Source: Clitopilus passeckerianus
Taxonomy: Eukaryota; Basidiomycota; Agaricomycetes; Agaricales; Entolomataceae
Reading direction: 5' to 3'
Assembly (NCBI GenBank): GCA_944990035.1
Contig: CALYLX010000052.1
Coordinates: 124,001 to 188,000 of the forward strand
DNA: 64,000 nt
The notes beneath the pieces are model-generated. The model was given only the letters and a program-made list of their open reading frames with translations, was not told the origin of the DNA and made no database searches. Of the stretch, positions 47,056 to 58,373 are shown piece after piece. The position numbers and the translations under genes were made by a program. The number at the start of each line of letters is the position of its first letter. Within the stretch, counting starts at the first letter, position 1.

Positions 47056-47942
47056 GGCCGTGAGGTGAACATGATCGTTGAAAGGAATGATCTCCTCATA
47101 GGCGTAGTATTACCGCTTATAGAAATGCATTTTTTCTTCACTCTCAAACCTCCGCCTTCAAATACAGTCTGTTATTCGTTACAAGAACCAGGAAAGTCAA
47201 AAGGTTTCGGGATGCCTTGAAGCATCTTGCCTTGCCTTCCCAGGTAGTCTTGTCTGTTAGCCCGCCAATATTGTCATTTTTATGATAGCCATCTCCGAAG
47301 GTGTCACCGCCATATATTCTTGAACGATTTGGAGTTTCGACATGGGCAAATCTTTCTAAACTGGGCCGGACATACATCTGTAATGCATTATGCAAGGTAG
47401 TTTCCCAGCCATTCGTGCTGCTTCTAGGTTGTGTAAGTAATCCCACAATCTCTTTCAGATCAGGACCGATTGTCATGGTCCCGATAAACTCAGGCTGTGA
47501 ATTCACCAGCATGATGTGAAAAAGGTCAGGAGCAGAGTCAGCACTACCGTCAATTTGTCAACGTTTGCCAAGGGCGATGTAGATGTGCTCTATAATGGGT
47601 GTTATTACCTTTGCGTCCTTCCCCGTCTGATACCCTTCCTCAACTCTTCAACAAGTTGTCGCAGATTCAATTGATCTGGTCTAACTAATCCATCCTGCAT
47701 TGAAAATATTCCGCTCCTCCTTTCTAGTGGCACCTTTTCCCACCGGCATCATCCCGATCTCAGCTCATTACCCTCTAACACTTGCCCAGACGTTCTAGTT
47801 CATCCATTCTTTGGCTAATATCCAGTCATTGCGCAATAACATACCCCAATTACTCCTCGCCATTCCCGCCATCGTCTCGCTTTTCAATTGTCTCTGAGGA
47901 TTTTTCTACACCCATTTGAACCTCTGTTACTAACAGCCGATC
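47056..47942. other. Intergenic, divergent promoters
   Basis: Between ZCCHC9 (minus) and the HeLo gene (plus). A 122-codon minus frame at 47144-47512 has no recognisable motif and would lie in the ZCCHC9 5' region; I do not call it. Confidence 0.4.
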
Positions 47943-50900
47943 ATGGAGGCTGCAGAGCTTGTTCTGGTGGCAGTCAGTATGGTGACGCTCTGGAACACCT
48001 GCGTCCAGGTCTTCGACACTGTGGTCGCAGGCAGAAACTATGGGCTCGACACGGAGATCGTGCGAGTGAAGCTCGAGGTTGAGAGGGCGCGGCTCCTCAT
48101 GTGGGGAGAAGCTGTTGGGTTGGCAAAAGTACAGCGTGGCCAGCCAGATCCCGACCTTCTCATTGATCCTAGACTCAATCGGCCAGAAATTAGAGCCACG
48201 GTAATGCGCCTGCTGGGATGCGTTCAGCGAGTCTTCGAGGACACTGGCGCGCTTCAGAAGAAATATGGTTTAAAGGCCTTATCTGCGGCCAGCGGAACTG
48301 GTCAAGATGGCCCGGGTCCGTTGCCAACAACCGACCAAGCGTCTGCCTTGATATCGACAGATAGCGCTCAGTTCCTCTTTGGAGCTGTTTTCAAGCACGC
48401 CTACTCAAGCTTGCAGAAATCGGCAAAGGACTACAAGGAGTTCATATCGTTCCGAAAGAAGACAGTCTGGGCTATTAGCGACAAGGCAAAGTTTATCAGC
48501 CTGATTTCTGAGATCAAAGGTTTCAACGACAGTCTCGTCAGCCTCTTCCCTGATGTTCTACCTCGGACGAGGGATACGCTTCGGGAGGACATCGTGGCGA
48601 GTGACGAGATTCGCTCTCTGCAGCTGCTGCATGAAGCATCCGCGCATGACTACAATGACATCTCCGATAGTGCAAGTGTTCGACTCGCAGACCTCAAATC
48701 CACTGCAGCGTCTAGCGTGTCGGGAGACACGGAAAAACCCAACGAAGGTCCCACCTTGCCGCAGCCCCCAAGTATTGACATAACCAAATGCGAACAGCCT
48801 GCCCCAGATGTCGATGACCCCGAAATGTCGGAGTTGGAGAAGGCTTTGCAGGAGATGGAACTCTGGGCAGAGAGCAAATCTTCGGGGGCACTCACCTGTC
48901 GGGTGCACCAACGAGACTGGTCGTCATACTGCAGTGCTTCGGTCCATTGGGAAGGGAAGAACCTGGAGAGTGATTTTTGGACCGAGCGATACAAGGGATT
49001 CGTTAAAATGCCACACGACGCTCTTGGTAATTGTTCAGACTTCTGACCATGTCGTTCATGCTGACGTGCTCTGTCCAGAGATCTACCATTGAAAGCGGTT
49101 TATCAAAAAGCGGGAGCGCGACAGATACAGTCCGCCCACTGATGAAGATTACACTTTTCTCGACATCGAGAGTGATCCCAAGTACGAGAATGTCAATCCC
49201 GGCACGGTTACAGTGGAAGGGTTTGGCATGGAGTGTTGGGATCATCAGAGAATATTTGGGAAATACCACGATGAGACGATACTTGTCAGCTATGCAACTA
49301 TCCCTAACCTCCCAGCAAAGAAATTGTTGCGCCGACTTCACGAGCTGCAAAGAGGGCCAGGTAGGCTTGGATGGAATCGCGAACAAGACTAGGAAGATCT
49401 GCGTGAGTTCACTGGCATCAAACCGTATGTTGTCTCCATTCTGCCAGCAGCCAGTTGTAGATTCAATACAATCCACTCTTTTCTAGGTACTCTACAAACT
49501 GGCAGGAATACGATAGATTTGGAGGGCCGCTCTCGGACCTGTACAGCTTATTACATCGCCGAGATGCCTTCGTCGATTTCGTCAGCACATCTAGCATCGC
49601 GTTGATTGCAATGGGTGGGGCAGAACAGAGTTTGGGTTTATGGAATTTTTCATGGCAGGTTATAGTCGGGAAGGAGTTGGCTCGAAGGCTCGAGCATTTT
49701 CCTGACGCCTCGATCTCCGGCTTTACGATGGATGTCCTGGGAAAACTGATCGTCTCCGACCTTTGGATTCGCAACGTTGACCTCGTACTTGCGGATGTTG
49801 AAAAGGATCCAGATGAGAAACGGGAAGAGAAGGGAAAGGAGCGGGCAAATGAAGGGGCCAGAAAGAGCGAGGGAGAGGATGAGGCAAAGACAGAAGGGGT
49901 AGGATCAAACTCCCGGGAAGAAGACAAGGGAAAGGCGAAGGGCGAGGAATCGAATCCCTGGCATGATTCTTTCGACATGGAAGGCAGGAATTTAGAAATT
50001 CACTCCCGCGTCCACGAAATGCAAGTGGAGGGTCTCCTCCAATTTGCCGAAATCATGAAGTGGCCATTCATGAACGAGACCCGCGACTATGCGGAGGATG
50101 TCTACAGTAACCTTCGCAGTGGTTCAGTGGTGAAGCCGGATATGTGGGACTGGTTATTTGGCGTGGTCCTCCCAGGCAAGTTTGCCGCCTTCAAGATCAT
50201 GGCCGCTCTTGTCCTATGCACCCCATCTCTCAGCGACACTCTCGGCGTCGGCTATTATTTTGAGAACGGGCTCTCTCTGCCGCAACGGAGTTATTGGCGA
50301 ACTCGTACGGTGTTAGGTCGGGTCCTGGGTTGTCTTCCCGGGGTCAAGTCGGTCTCTGGGTGGATTGGGCCTTGCCCACCGATCGAAGGACCAAAAAGCA
50401 AGTACATCCGGCTCAAAGCGCGTCGAGTCGCGCCCCTCAAACACGATGGCGATCGTACCATATACATTGGGTCCCGTCCTGATGATGGCGAGGAAACTGT
50501 TCGCCTCAAAGACGGTGAAGACGTGCATCAGTGAATGGCGGAGATCAAGAAGGATGAGTCCCGCTGGACGTATCCGGAGCCCCCAGTGCGCCAGATGACA
50601 ACATGTACCGTGACAAGCATTCGAGTCAAGGCACTTGCACTCGATGCGAAATTCGCTGCGAAGAGCAGCAAAATGTCGAAGGAGGAAAATCGAACAGGAA
50701 ACCGAATACAGGGCCAGCATCACATTCAAGGTCGACAATGAGGCGGCTGTCACTTACACACTCTACGCTAACCCAGTCTTCGTCACCCCGCCAGTCTGCG
50801 AGGGTGGTGCTCAAGGACATCCGGTGCATATGAGGGAGCTCCGGAAATTCCAAAGGCATGTCTGGAATGTCGAGGACCTGAAGGATGCATCGACAGAGGA

Positions 50901-51087
50901 GATTGACAATTGCGTGTTGGTTATCAACGCGACAGGCAAGGGTGCGGAGGCACTGGCGAGAGCATGGTGCTCTGAGAGAGGCAAAAACGCTGTCATCAGG
51001 CGCGCTCCAGGGCCTTGTTTTGTTTGTGCCTATAATATTGCCAGCAACCAGGGTTTAGGAGTCAATGTGCTTATTTGGGTGTCATGA
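47943..51087 (+). pseudogene. HeLo-domain (HET-S/LopB N-terminal) gene with several in-frame stops
   Basis: HeLo domains drive membrane-targeting cell-death responses in fungal incompatibility. Residues 1-240 match: TLWNTCVQVFDTVVAGRNYG, ERARLLMWGEAVGLAKVQRG, later KKTVWAISDKAKFISLISEI. A long intact first exon runs to about 49026. Beyond it the homologous frame continues (EDYTFLDIESDPKYENVNPG, ECWDHQRIFGKYHDETILVS, WQEYDRFGGPLSDLYSLLHR, then a 310-codon block and a final ASITFKVDNEAAVTYTLYAN segment). It is interrupted by TGA at 49090-49092, TAG at 49390-49392, TGA at 50532-50534 and a frame change near 50640-50700. An intron from a weak GTTAAA donor at about 49003 could skip the first stop; I found none for the second and third. 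The N-terminal HeLo exon alone could still make a truncated protein of about 365 residues. Confidence 0.6.
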
Positions 51088-52007
51088 ACGGCCATTGTTG
51101 ACACTGATCATAATAAAACCCCCCTTACCATTCGACTTCTGAAAGCCCTTACCATTCGACTTCTTCTCCACCATCGTCCTTCCTTCTTATGCTTCCTTCG
51201 AGAGACTGCCTTACTTTCCTTTTCTCCCTGCACTTGCCCTGTACTCCCTCAACCTTGCTCCCAAGAACATTGCCTCGGCTCCGATTCTTCATTTTCCATT
51301 TTTCACGCCGGAGTGAAGTGCAAGTCCACTATTTATGTTCGTGTACAATACCGTGGTAGCCTACTCCTGCTTAGATTGACTGATGTCTATAATCACCCGT
51401 TTTATCCTTGGTCTTACTTCTCACCTCTCTCATTTTTGATTTCTTGGTATAATAGTGGACAATTGAAGTTCAAATGGCTGCTTTCTGCTCGAGCTATCGC
51501 ATTCTGGGAGGTTTGACTGCCTTGGCTATTCGACTTGGCGAAAGAAAAGGTGAGGTTGAAGAATCGGGCTAAAGTTGGACTATTTAATATACAATGTGCT
51601 AATGTATCCAACGTAGCCCTAATGTGAATCGTGGTATAGCAACACTGCAGGTGAAAATCCGAAACATCCGGTCGGGAGCGAGCATTTATAGGAAATTACT
51701 CTAAACAACGTAATGCTAATTTACTGCACCCACTGATTCGCAGCCCGAGGTTGTAAAAAAGGCCAGTAATCCGGACGACGTAACCATGTTATAGCCTGGC
51801 TACATCAATACCTGTGACTTTTGATTTGCACACAGTCCCCCTAAAACTGTATCGTGTTTGAATACTCTATCTGTGATATTGCATTAATTGATCATTTTGT
51901 CGTGTACTGGGCTCAGATGTATCATCCAACTCGACTCAAGGTCTTGGAGAAACCGTATCAAGTTATTACTTTGCAACGTCCAACCTATAAGGGTGCTATC
52001 GCTACTC
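51088..52007. other. Intergenic, convergent 3' ends
   Basis: Lies between the 3' ends of the HeLo gene and the FunK1 gene. Apart from the short direct repeat listed separately it is AT-rich with no coding signal. Confidence 0.45.
51122..51164. repeat. Two copies of a 19-bp direct repeat
   Basis: CCCTTACCATTCGACTTCT occurs at 51122-51140 and 51146-51164, separated by five bases, just downstream of the HeLo gene. Probably local slippage. Confidence 0.85.
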
Positions 52008-54147
52008 TCAGGCAGGCCAGTCATCTGGGAGACCATCTATGTGCTTAAACTCGGCCTTGACAAAGTCGATATAGACTTCCTTTGATAAGTCTTTCACCGC
52101 TTCTAAATCCAATTGTTCCATCTCCTCCAGTTGCTCTTGACCACGCACCAACAGCTCTCTCCAATCAGATAACAGACCATTGAATACTTGCCAGTATTTT
52201 GAGAGGCCTGTGTTCCAGTTAGTCTTACGCATACGATTCACAATTGATGTTTTTCCACTGTCAACCTCAGCAAGGGAATCATGGGTAAACCACATCCACC
52301 ATAGCCGCTCCACTTCAGTTCTTTTGAAAGGAGGGATTTGAGACAATACTGTGTATAGCAGAACCCAGAAAAAGGATTCAAGATCATCTAGTGGGGTGTG
52401 GATGATACCTTGATTGTTACGCCATCCGTCAGAAACACGTTGAGAGACAAAAGGTTTCGTGCCCTGTGGGCAGAGACGAAGTTCAAAAAGTTGTATTGCT
52501 TGGACACAGGGATGACACACTGAACGCTGAGAGGATGCCTCTGCACTGTCCCCCCACCTCTTTGCAACATCACCATCAATGAGCACAGCAATACAGTGTC
52601 CACTGGGAACAATTCCACTTAGACTAACATATACACATGTCAACACATTAGGCAGGAGTCAGGTATAAATTGGACGACTCACAGAGGTGGAACTAGACGT
52701 TGCTCTTCAGCCGAGAGCAAGAGGATGTTGCGGCTGCTGATGTCCCGATGCAGATAATTTCCTTCGTAAAAAAGAGCGCAATGACCTAGAGGTAGAATTG
52801 AATTCTTGTGAAGTAAACAGTGCCAGTGCGTATAGACGTTACCAATCATAGCATGTACTAGGGCAAGTGCAAGGGTTTTTGGCCCTCGCGCAGACGACAA
52901 GGGCTCGCCAATATCTCGGATGAGGATATGGCGATGCAGGCGGCATTCGATGCAAGTCGGAGGTGGAATGCTATCCAAGTTCCAGGGAGCAATGTCCTCG
53001 GGCAGTTTGATTTGGTCTGCGTCGTAGCCACATATAATATGGACGATCCCAACGTACTTTTTCACAGAAGCGAAAATGTCTTCCTCCTTGTCTCGATAGA
53101 CTGGCGGGTGAGAACATTTGAGAATGAAACGGCGGGGGAGTGAATCGATGGGAAGCTGTATGTTTTCATTGGGTATTTCGGGTGATGGCCTAGAAAGAGG
53201 TCTAAATCGTTTAGTCGTAGAGCTGTTGATTCTGAGGCAAATGGCTGCTTGACATTCCCTTCTTGACATATATTATCCGGCTCAAGAGAGAGTAGAAAGA
53301 CGCGAGTACCACGTCCACGGATTGTGTTGCGACGACAGACAACATGCTTGATGTGATATAGGTGGTTGTTAAATTTGAAATGAGAATGACTTTGTCCCGT
53401 TTGGTATCCTGCCTGGGTCGAGCTGGTCCAACTCAATATGCCAACGATTGTCGAGACGAAAGAATAAAAGCCCTCGTACTTTGCCAACTTCATGGCCTTC
53501 GAAGCCAACAGGCCTCCTCGGTGAAATACTGCAAGGCGGAAATGCGAGGTTTGGTAATGGAGGGTGAAGGCTGGAACGAAGTAGTGATTGTCAGCTGAGG
53601 CAAAGATGCATCGGGCATATGAAGCTGCTTGGGCGATCATAAGTTTCCAGTCTTTTGCCAGCTCCCCGGGAATTTCGACGTCTGACCACGAGCAAAGTTG
53701 GCCGTCGGGTGGCCTAATTGAGACCGATATGGAGAAAATGCTTGATTTGATTGGCGGGTCGGATTCGACGTTTTCGTACATCTCTTTGTCGTAGACATGA
53801 AATGCTATGTCCTTTGATACCCAATTACTCGGCACATCTGGAAATTTTTGCTTGAACGCGGTGACGATGGCGTCAAGGAGGCTCCGGAAAGGGGAATAGA
53901 AGTCCCCCTCGCCGGCGAGTGGTAAAGGCCAATCTTTGATTCCGACTTTTTGGTCTCGCACTGTAATCCAGCGATTCTCCAGAAGCCAGTCCAAAACGAC
54001 CTGTGCCCTCCCATGATCGGGGCAGAACGAAGTATGGGGGGACGGTGATTCATAGAGATCACCAGATAGCTCCTGCTGCAGAAGATTCAGAAGTGCATCA
54101 TCAGTACACATGGCCTCCTCGTGGAGCGTGAGTTCGTCGGCGGACAT
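52008..54147 (-). CDS. FunK1-type fungal protein kinase
   Basis: Kinase-like family confined to fungi and strongly expanded in mushrooms; biological role mostly unknown. The N-terminal region (MSADELTLHEEAMC to RSLLDAIVTAFKQKFP) is the usual FunK1 lead-in, with WSDVEIPGELAKDWKLMIAQ and AASYARCIFASADNHYFVPA. The kinase part shows IRGRGTRVFLL as the glycine-loop region, RRFILKCSH with the candidate ATP lysine, the catalytic loop NYLHRDISSRNILLL, and LIDGDVAK in place of DFG. The late conserved FVSQRV...HTPLDDLESFFWVLLYT matches FunK1. An intron from GTCAAG (about 53240) to CATACAG (about 53155) reconciles the two overlapping frames. A second intron separates VPPL from SGIVPSGHCIAV. C-terminus HIDGLPDDWPA. 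Key residues H-R-D and N are intact. Confidence 0.85.
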
Positions 54148-54462
54148 GTCTTGCGTCTCTTTGATGATGTGAGCCCGAGGCCCAACATGATGTCTACTCG
54201 TGCTCTCTGAGAGTGGGGTCTCGTACGTTGTGGGATCGTTTATCCGGGCCTTTTCGTTGTGTTTATTGGAGATGTTGTCTCTTCTTGCGCCCGTTTAACA
54301 CCGCGACTGGAAGTTGGGGGGTCCATAGATGGGGCGTCGTGGTCGCTCCTTTGCCAGTGTGTGATCCATGTCACGGGTGTAACGGAGCAGTGCCACTTGA
54401 TGACGTAAGCCGGTAAGCAGAGCTACGTTATCGCCGGGCTGCTTGCAAACTCAACGCCTCTC
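54148..54462. other. Divergent promoter region between FunK1 and Ohr genes
   Basis: About 315 bases between two starts in opposite directions; must hold both core promoters. No clear TATA box. Confidence 0.5.
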
Positions 54463-55134
54463 ATGAACGTCGCACGTTTAGCCCGCTCTGTTCCCCGTCT
54501 CGTCCCCGTTTCACGCATCTCTGGCATTCAAAGGAGGAATTTCCTTACTCTTAAAGACATCAAGGTAACGACAGCTATGGTTCAACGCGATTGAGGGTAG
54601 TTTTACATGACGCAACCAGTACACGGCCCATGCGACAGCCAAGGGGGAAGGTCGCAATGGCGAGACAAAATCTGGAAAGCTTGAGCTTGACCTAGCTATG
54701 CCAAAGGAACTCGGGGGCACTGGAAAGGGTGCTAATCCTGAGCAGCTGTTTGCTATGGGATATGCTTGTGAGTTTCCGAGTCTTTCCTGTTTGTTACTCG
54801 TCTTAACGCCGATGCACGTATTTCAGCCTGTCTTCTTGGAGCAATTCAGCTGTCCGCTCGTAAATTAGGGAAACCTGAAAGCTCCAAGGATGCCGTCGTC
54901 CGCACCCATGTTCACATTGGAGAAGCCCAGGAAGTTGGTGGCTTCGGATTGGCGGTGGATATCGAAGTCGAGAACGTCCCAGAGGACGTGTTGAAAGCTG
55001 GACATGAGGTATACCTCTACTTTCGCAAATAGAGAAGACCGAAAGCTCAACCAATCTCCTTTGTACGCGTCTAGGCTTGCCCGTACAGTAGGGCACTCAA
55101 CCACGGAATCGTTGTCAACGTCAAGAAGGCGTAA
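54463..55134 (+). CDS. Ohr/OsmC-family organic hydroperoxide reductase, mitochondrial
   Basis: Thiol-dependent peroxidase that reduces organic hydroperoxides. The start at 54463 gives a classic mitochondrial presequence (MNVARLARSVPRLVPVSRIS, then RRNFLTLKDIKYTAHATA). Both reactive cysteines are present in their motifs: MGYASCLLGAIQLSARKLG and HEACPYSRALNHGI. Between them lies VRTHVHIGEAQEVGGFGLAV. It ends VNVKKA, with a length of about 160 residues after splicing, right for the family. Three introns: after LKDIK, within MGYA/SCLLGA (codon split) and after KAGHE. It shares a short upstream region with FunK1, but nothing else links them. Confidence 0.92.
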
Positions 55135-56652
55135 AATATCCCGCAGATACCTACTCAAAGTGTACAAACAAATGTCATGCTGTTTACGAATGCTATCTTT
55201 GTTGTCAAACACGGAAACGCGACTGGGCACTGGGCGCGAAAGTTACTGGACAATAAAGAACAATAACTGTGACCTCGACCTGGAACCACACGGATCGCTG
55301 CAGGCTTGTTATTCCACCGCTCGTAGGCTCCCGCTGACTATCATTTACCACGATGACGCATGTCTGGTGAAGGTAATTCAGGAAGCTGCGTTCCGCACTC
55401 GTCGCACTGTCCTCTATAAACCAGTGCCTAACCATTCTCGTTCTCGTCCCGATCTGTTACTGAAATCGCTTATCTTTGCATCTTTAACACCCCATAGTCC
55501 GCGGCCCTCGTGACCTTGATTCCTCTGTTTTTCCGCGCTCCGAATGCAAGCCACTTCACACAGGACGCGTCTTTATCTCTTAGCTAGCCACGACGACCTC
55601 AAGAAGCGCTCTGATCGCCGTCGTAATGCGCTCCGTTTTTCCGTCTGCTTTCAAATTCATCTTGCAGAGATCCCACGTTTACTTGCCAGATGAAGATAGA
55701 ACATTTCCTGTCATTTCGAATTCAGGACATTCGGACCGTATTTCCCTTGCCGTGGCTGGCCTTTAAGTTCGGTCTGCCTGCGTTTTTACTCAATATCGTT
55801 ATTCCTGATACAGGATTCTGTAGCTTGAGGCCTTGGGACACGGCGGTCGCCGATGTAGGCGCCTGTTGACAGCTTCGGGAGGGGCAGTGATCGGGCGCCT
55901 TATCTCAAACCTAACCAACCGGCAAATTTCGGGGGGCCTTAGTAGATCGCTCGAGGCAAGGGCCGTTACCAAAGGATACTCAAATCACCTAACATACTGA
56001 CCCATTTCCCACTTACAGAGTTGTTTAACAAGACCGACTCCCAGTTGGCGAGTAACACTTTGGTTATTCAAAATAAACCTTGAAGCTCGAACAAACGCTC
56101 AGGGGGGCAAACGATTGTCACCGAGGATTACCAACTCCGCTGTTGGGGGGCCTCACAGCAACACGCAATGTTCCGCATTTCCCATCCCAAGTACAAAACC
56201 TCTGGACACCGATGGCAGGAACCATCCCACATGCCAGAAAAACAAGCGAACACAATGCGTGCCAGGGACGCTGACAAAACCTTATTCTATGAGTTATCAA
56301 ATCCCGAAAGGGCAGTGGCAATGCGCGCAATGTGCACTATTTGTGATCGCCGTCTCCTCCACCTGTGAATTTCTGATTCTTTTAGCTGAATTAATCTCAA
56401 CGCCTACATAAACGACGCGTCATGTGGCAAGAGTTTTCCAGGGTTCGGCTCTAGTATCTTGGTGGCGTCTGTCCTCCGTGGGGCAGGATTTCACAGCTAT
56501 TGGTATTTTATTTGCGGCGTTTCAGAGACTTTACTGGCAGCTTTTCAAGCAGTATTCAAGGACAAGAATGCTATAAATGGAGGCAAAGCATTTAGAGGAT
56601 CCAAGAATTGACGATTCTTCTGCACCATTTCCCACCCGGGCCATATATTCTC
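55135..56652. other. Intergenic, about 1.5 kb
   Basis: Largest non-genic stretch here. Open frames on both strands (for example around 55004-55513, which overlaps the Ohr intron) lack recognisable domains. A TATAAA lies at 56572-56577, 76-81 bases before the next ATG. Confidence 0.45.
56572..56577 (+). promoter_or_regulatory. Candidate TATA box of the NLR-like gene
   Basis: TATAAA within ATGCTATAAATGGAGG, about 80 bases upstream of the ATG at 56653. Spacing fits; unsupported otherwise. Confidence 0.4.
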
Positions 56653-57957
56653 ATGTCATTCGCGAGCGCGACAGAAGTCGCTATCCATGGGGGCCAGTTC
56701 ACGCAAGTTCAAGGGGACTTCGTAACAAATAACTACACCGTCAATGTCGTCGGTCAGTCCCTTCTCACGGCGCTTGACATACCTCGTTCAATTTGTTTAA
56801 TTTCGTGACAGATTCCCTCTTGTCTACTCCTGCCCTGCTTGGGCCTAACACTCCTCTCGACCTCATCAGGTCATGCTCCTCAGACCTTGAGCACGCCACG
56901 GAGAACCTCCATGATACGGCGCTCAAGCTAACAGACCTTCTGCGCCAGACCTCCGAAGGAAGCGCTGTGCACCGGGAACTTCAAGAGCAGCTTGCCCAGC
57001 TCTCTGGGTCTACTCTCCGCTCTCTGTTGGTCTTGCTCAAAAATGGGCAAGGTTGGTTTGAACCTGGCTCTGAGGAAGAGCTGAAGCTCGTCACCGTTGT
57101 TTGTCGCTGTCGAAACACTCTAATGGACATAATCCAGAGATTGAATGCGGCTCAGGACAGGATCAAAGAGATGACCACTGCATCCCGAACGCGACAAGCA
57201 ATCCTCATCCTGTTAGAGAAGAACCCTTGGGCATTCGTTAACAAGAGCAAATGGATTTTGAAGCTTCATGTTGAGTTTCTAATCTCGAAGCACGAGATCG
57301 ATGCTATTATGTGAGGTCCTATTCTCCTTGCAGTCGGCGTCTACTGATCAACCGTCTCTTCCTATAGCCTCAAAGCCCTCGCCCGTCACTCGGGGAACCG
57401 AGGGATACCCTTGAAAATTATTGAACACCACATAGAGATACTCGACGTGTACGGGAGTCAGCTCTTTCTTCCGGAGAGCGTTTGCTTGAATCAGCAAGTA
57501 CGTTATCGGACCCCTCGTTCGGCTACATACCTCATAGTGTCTTTTCCTCCAATAGATTTTCAAGAGCATCTTACTCGGTATATATCAGGATCGTCCTGGC
57601 ATCCTCTCAATGGCCCTTCGCAAGCTTTCCCTCATGCAATGGGATGAGCGCAGGACTATCGATGGCCCGGCGGATATGCAGCGCACGTTGCAGGCTGAGC
57701 CTAGAGGCAAATTCCAACTTCGCATCTGTGGTTTCTCAACCCTCAACCCCGTCACTGCTGGATCAAACGACCTGGATGTGCGATGCCCAGAGTGCTGGCA
57801 CAACAACTACCACTCTATTCGCATCGAGACGGACTGGATTCCCTGGTACGCATTCCTCGTCCACCTCGGAGGAGGGGCAGGAAACCTGACCATGAGTTTG
57901 TTACTTCAGTGTCGGTTGTGGCACCAGGATACACATCTCCATTCACATATCCAGTGA
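56653..57957 (+). CDS. Agaricomycete NLR-like N-terminal protein (glycine-rich stem, no NACHT seen)
   Basis: The N-terminus SFASATEVAIHGGQFTQVQG followed by DFVTNNYTVNVV is the short stem common at the start of many mushroom NACHT/NLR-like proteins. It continues with helical segments (TPLDLIRSCSSDLEHATENL, LQEQLAQLSGSTLRSLLVLL, LVTVVCRCRNTLMDIIQRLN, RQAILILLEKNPWAFVNKSK, FLISKHEIDAIM), then IFKSILLGIYQDRPGILSMA and a C-terminal part with RCPECWHNNYHSIRIETDW. No P-loop, WD or ankyrin repeats follow, so it looks like an adaptor-like or shortened family member of about 370 residues. Introns near 56749-56811, 57313-57366 and 57499-57555. The upstream ATG at 56608 is possible but not in the conserved start. 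Confidence 0.6.
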
Positions 57958-58373
57958 AGCTGGAGACTCCGTAGCTGGAGCCGGGAATTCCCAGCCCGAG
58001 TGAGTTATCACGGTCTGCATCTACAACTTTCATACGCACTGCTAAGCATTGCTGGTAGGGAATTCCGGTTTCCAAATGGATTTGGGCCCATGTGCGAATC
58101 AAGGACGTTCGGAGCCATTGCTTGCTATATTCCTCCTCCCAATAGGTCTAAGGTAGAAGAACGCCAGGCATCCCGGACATGGACTCTCCGGTGGAGATAA
58201 CTACAATCCAGGAAGGTAAGCAGACAAGTTGCTATGAGAATTTAGGGGAAATTTATTGGGATGACAGTCTCTACTATGTGTACAAATGATGAAAGAAATA
58301 CTACTATTACTAGGTTGATGTAGTAACATATTACTATTAGAGAAGCAATTCACACAAGGTGCATTTTGCCGTC
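57958..58373. other. Intergenic, convergent 3' ends
   Basis: Between the NLR-like gene's 3' end and the MFS 3' end. AT-rich around 58230-58360; nothing recognised. Confidence 0.45.

Noticed and set aside
47144..47512. 122-codon minus-strand open frame upstream of ZCCHC9
   Set aside because: No recognisable domain or splice support; it lies in the ZCCHC9 promoter/5' region.
49355..49395. A 36-base intron (GTAGGC to ACTAG) that would hide the TAG stop in the HeLo gene
   Set aside because: Removing it puts the following conserved segment EDLREFTGIKP out of frame and meets a TGA immediately.
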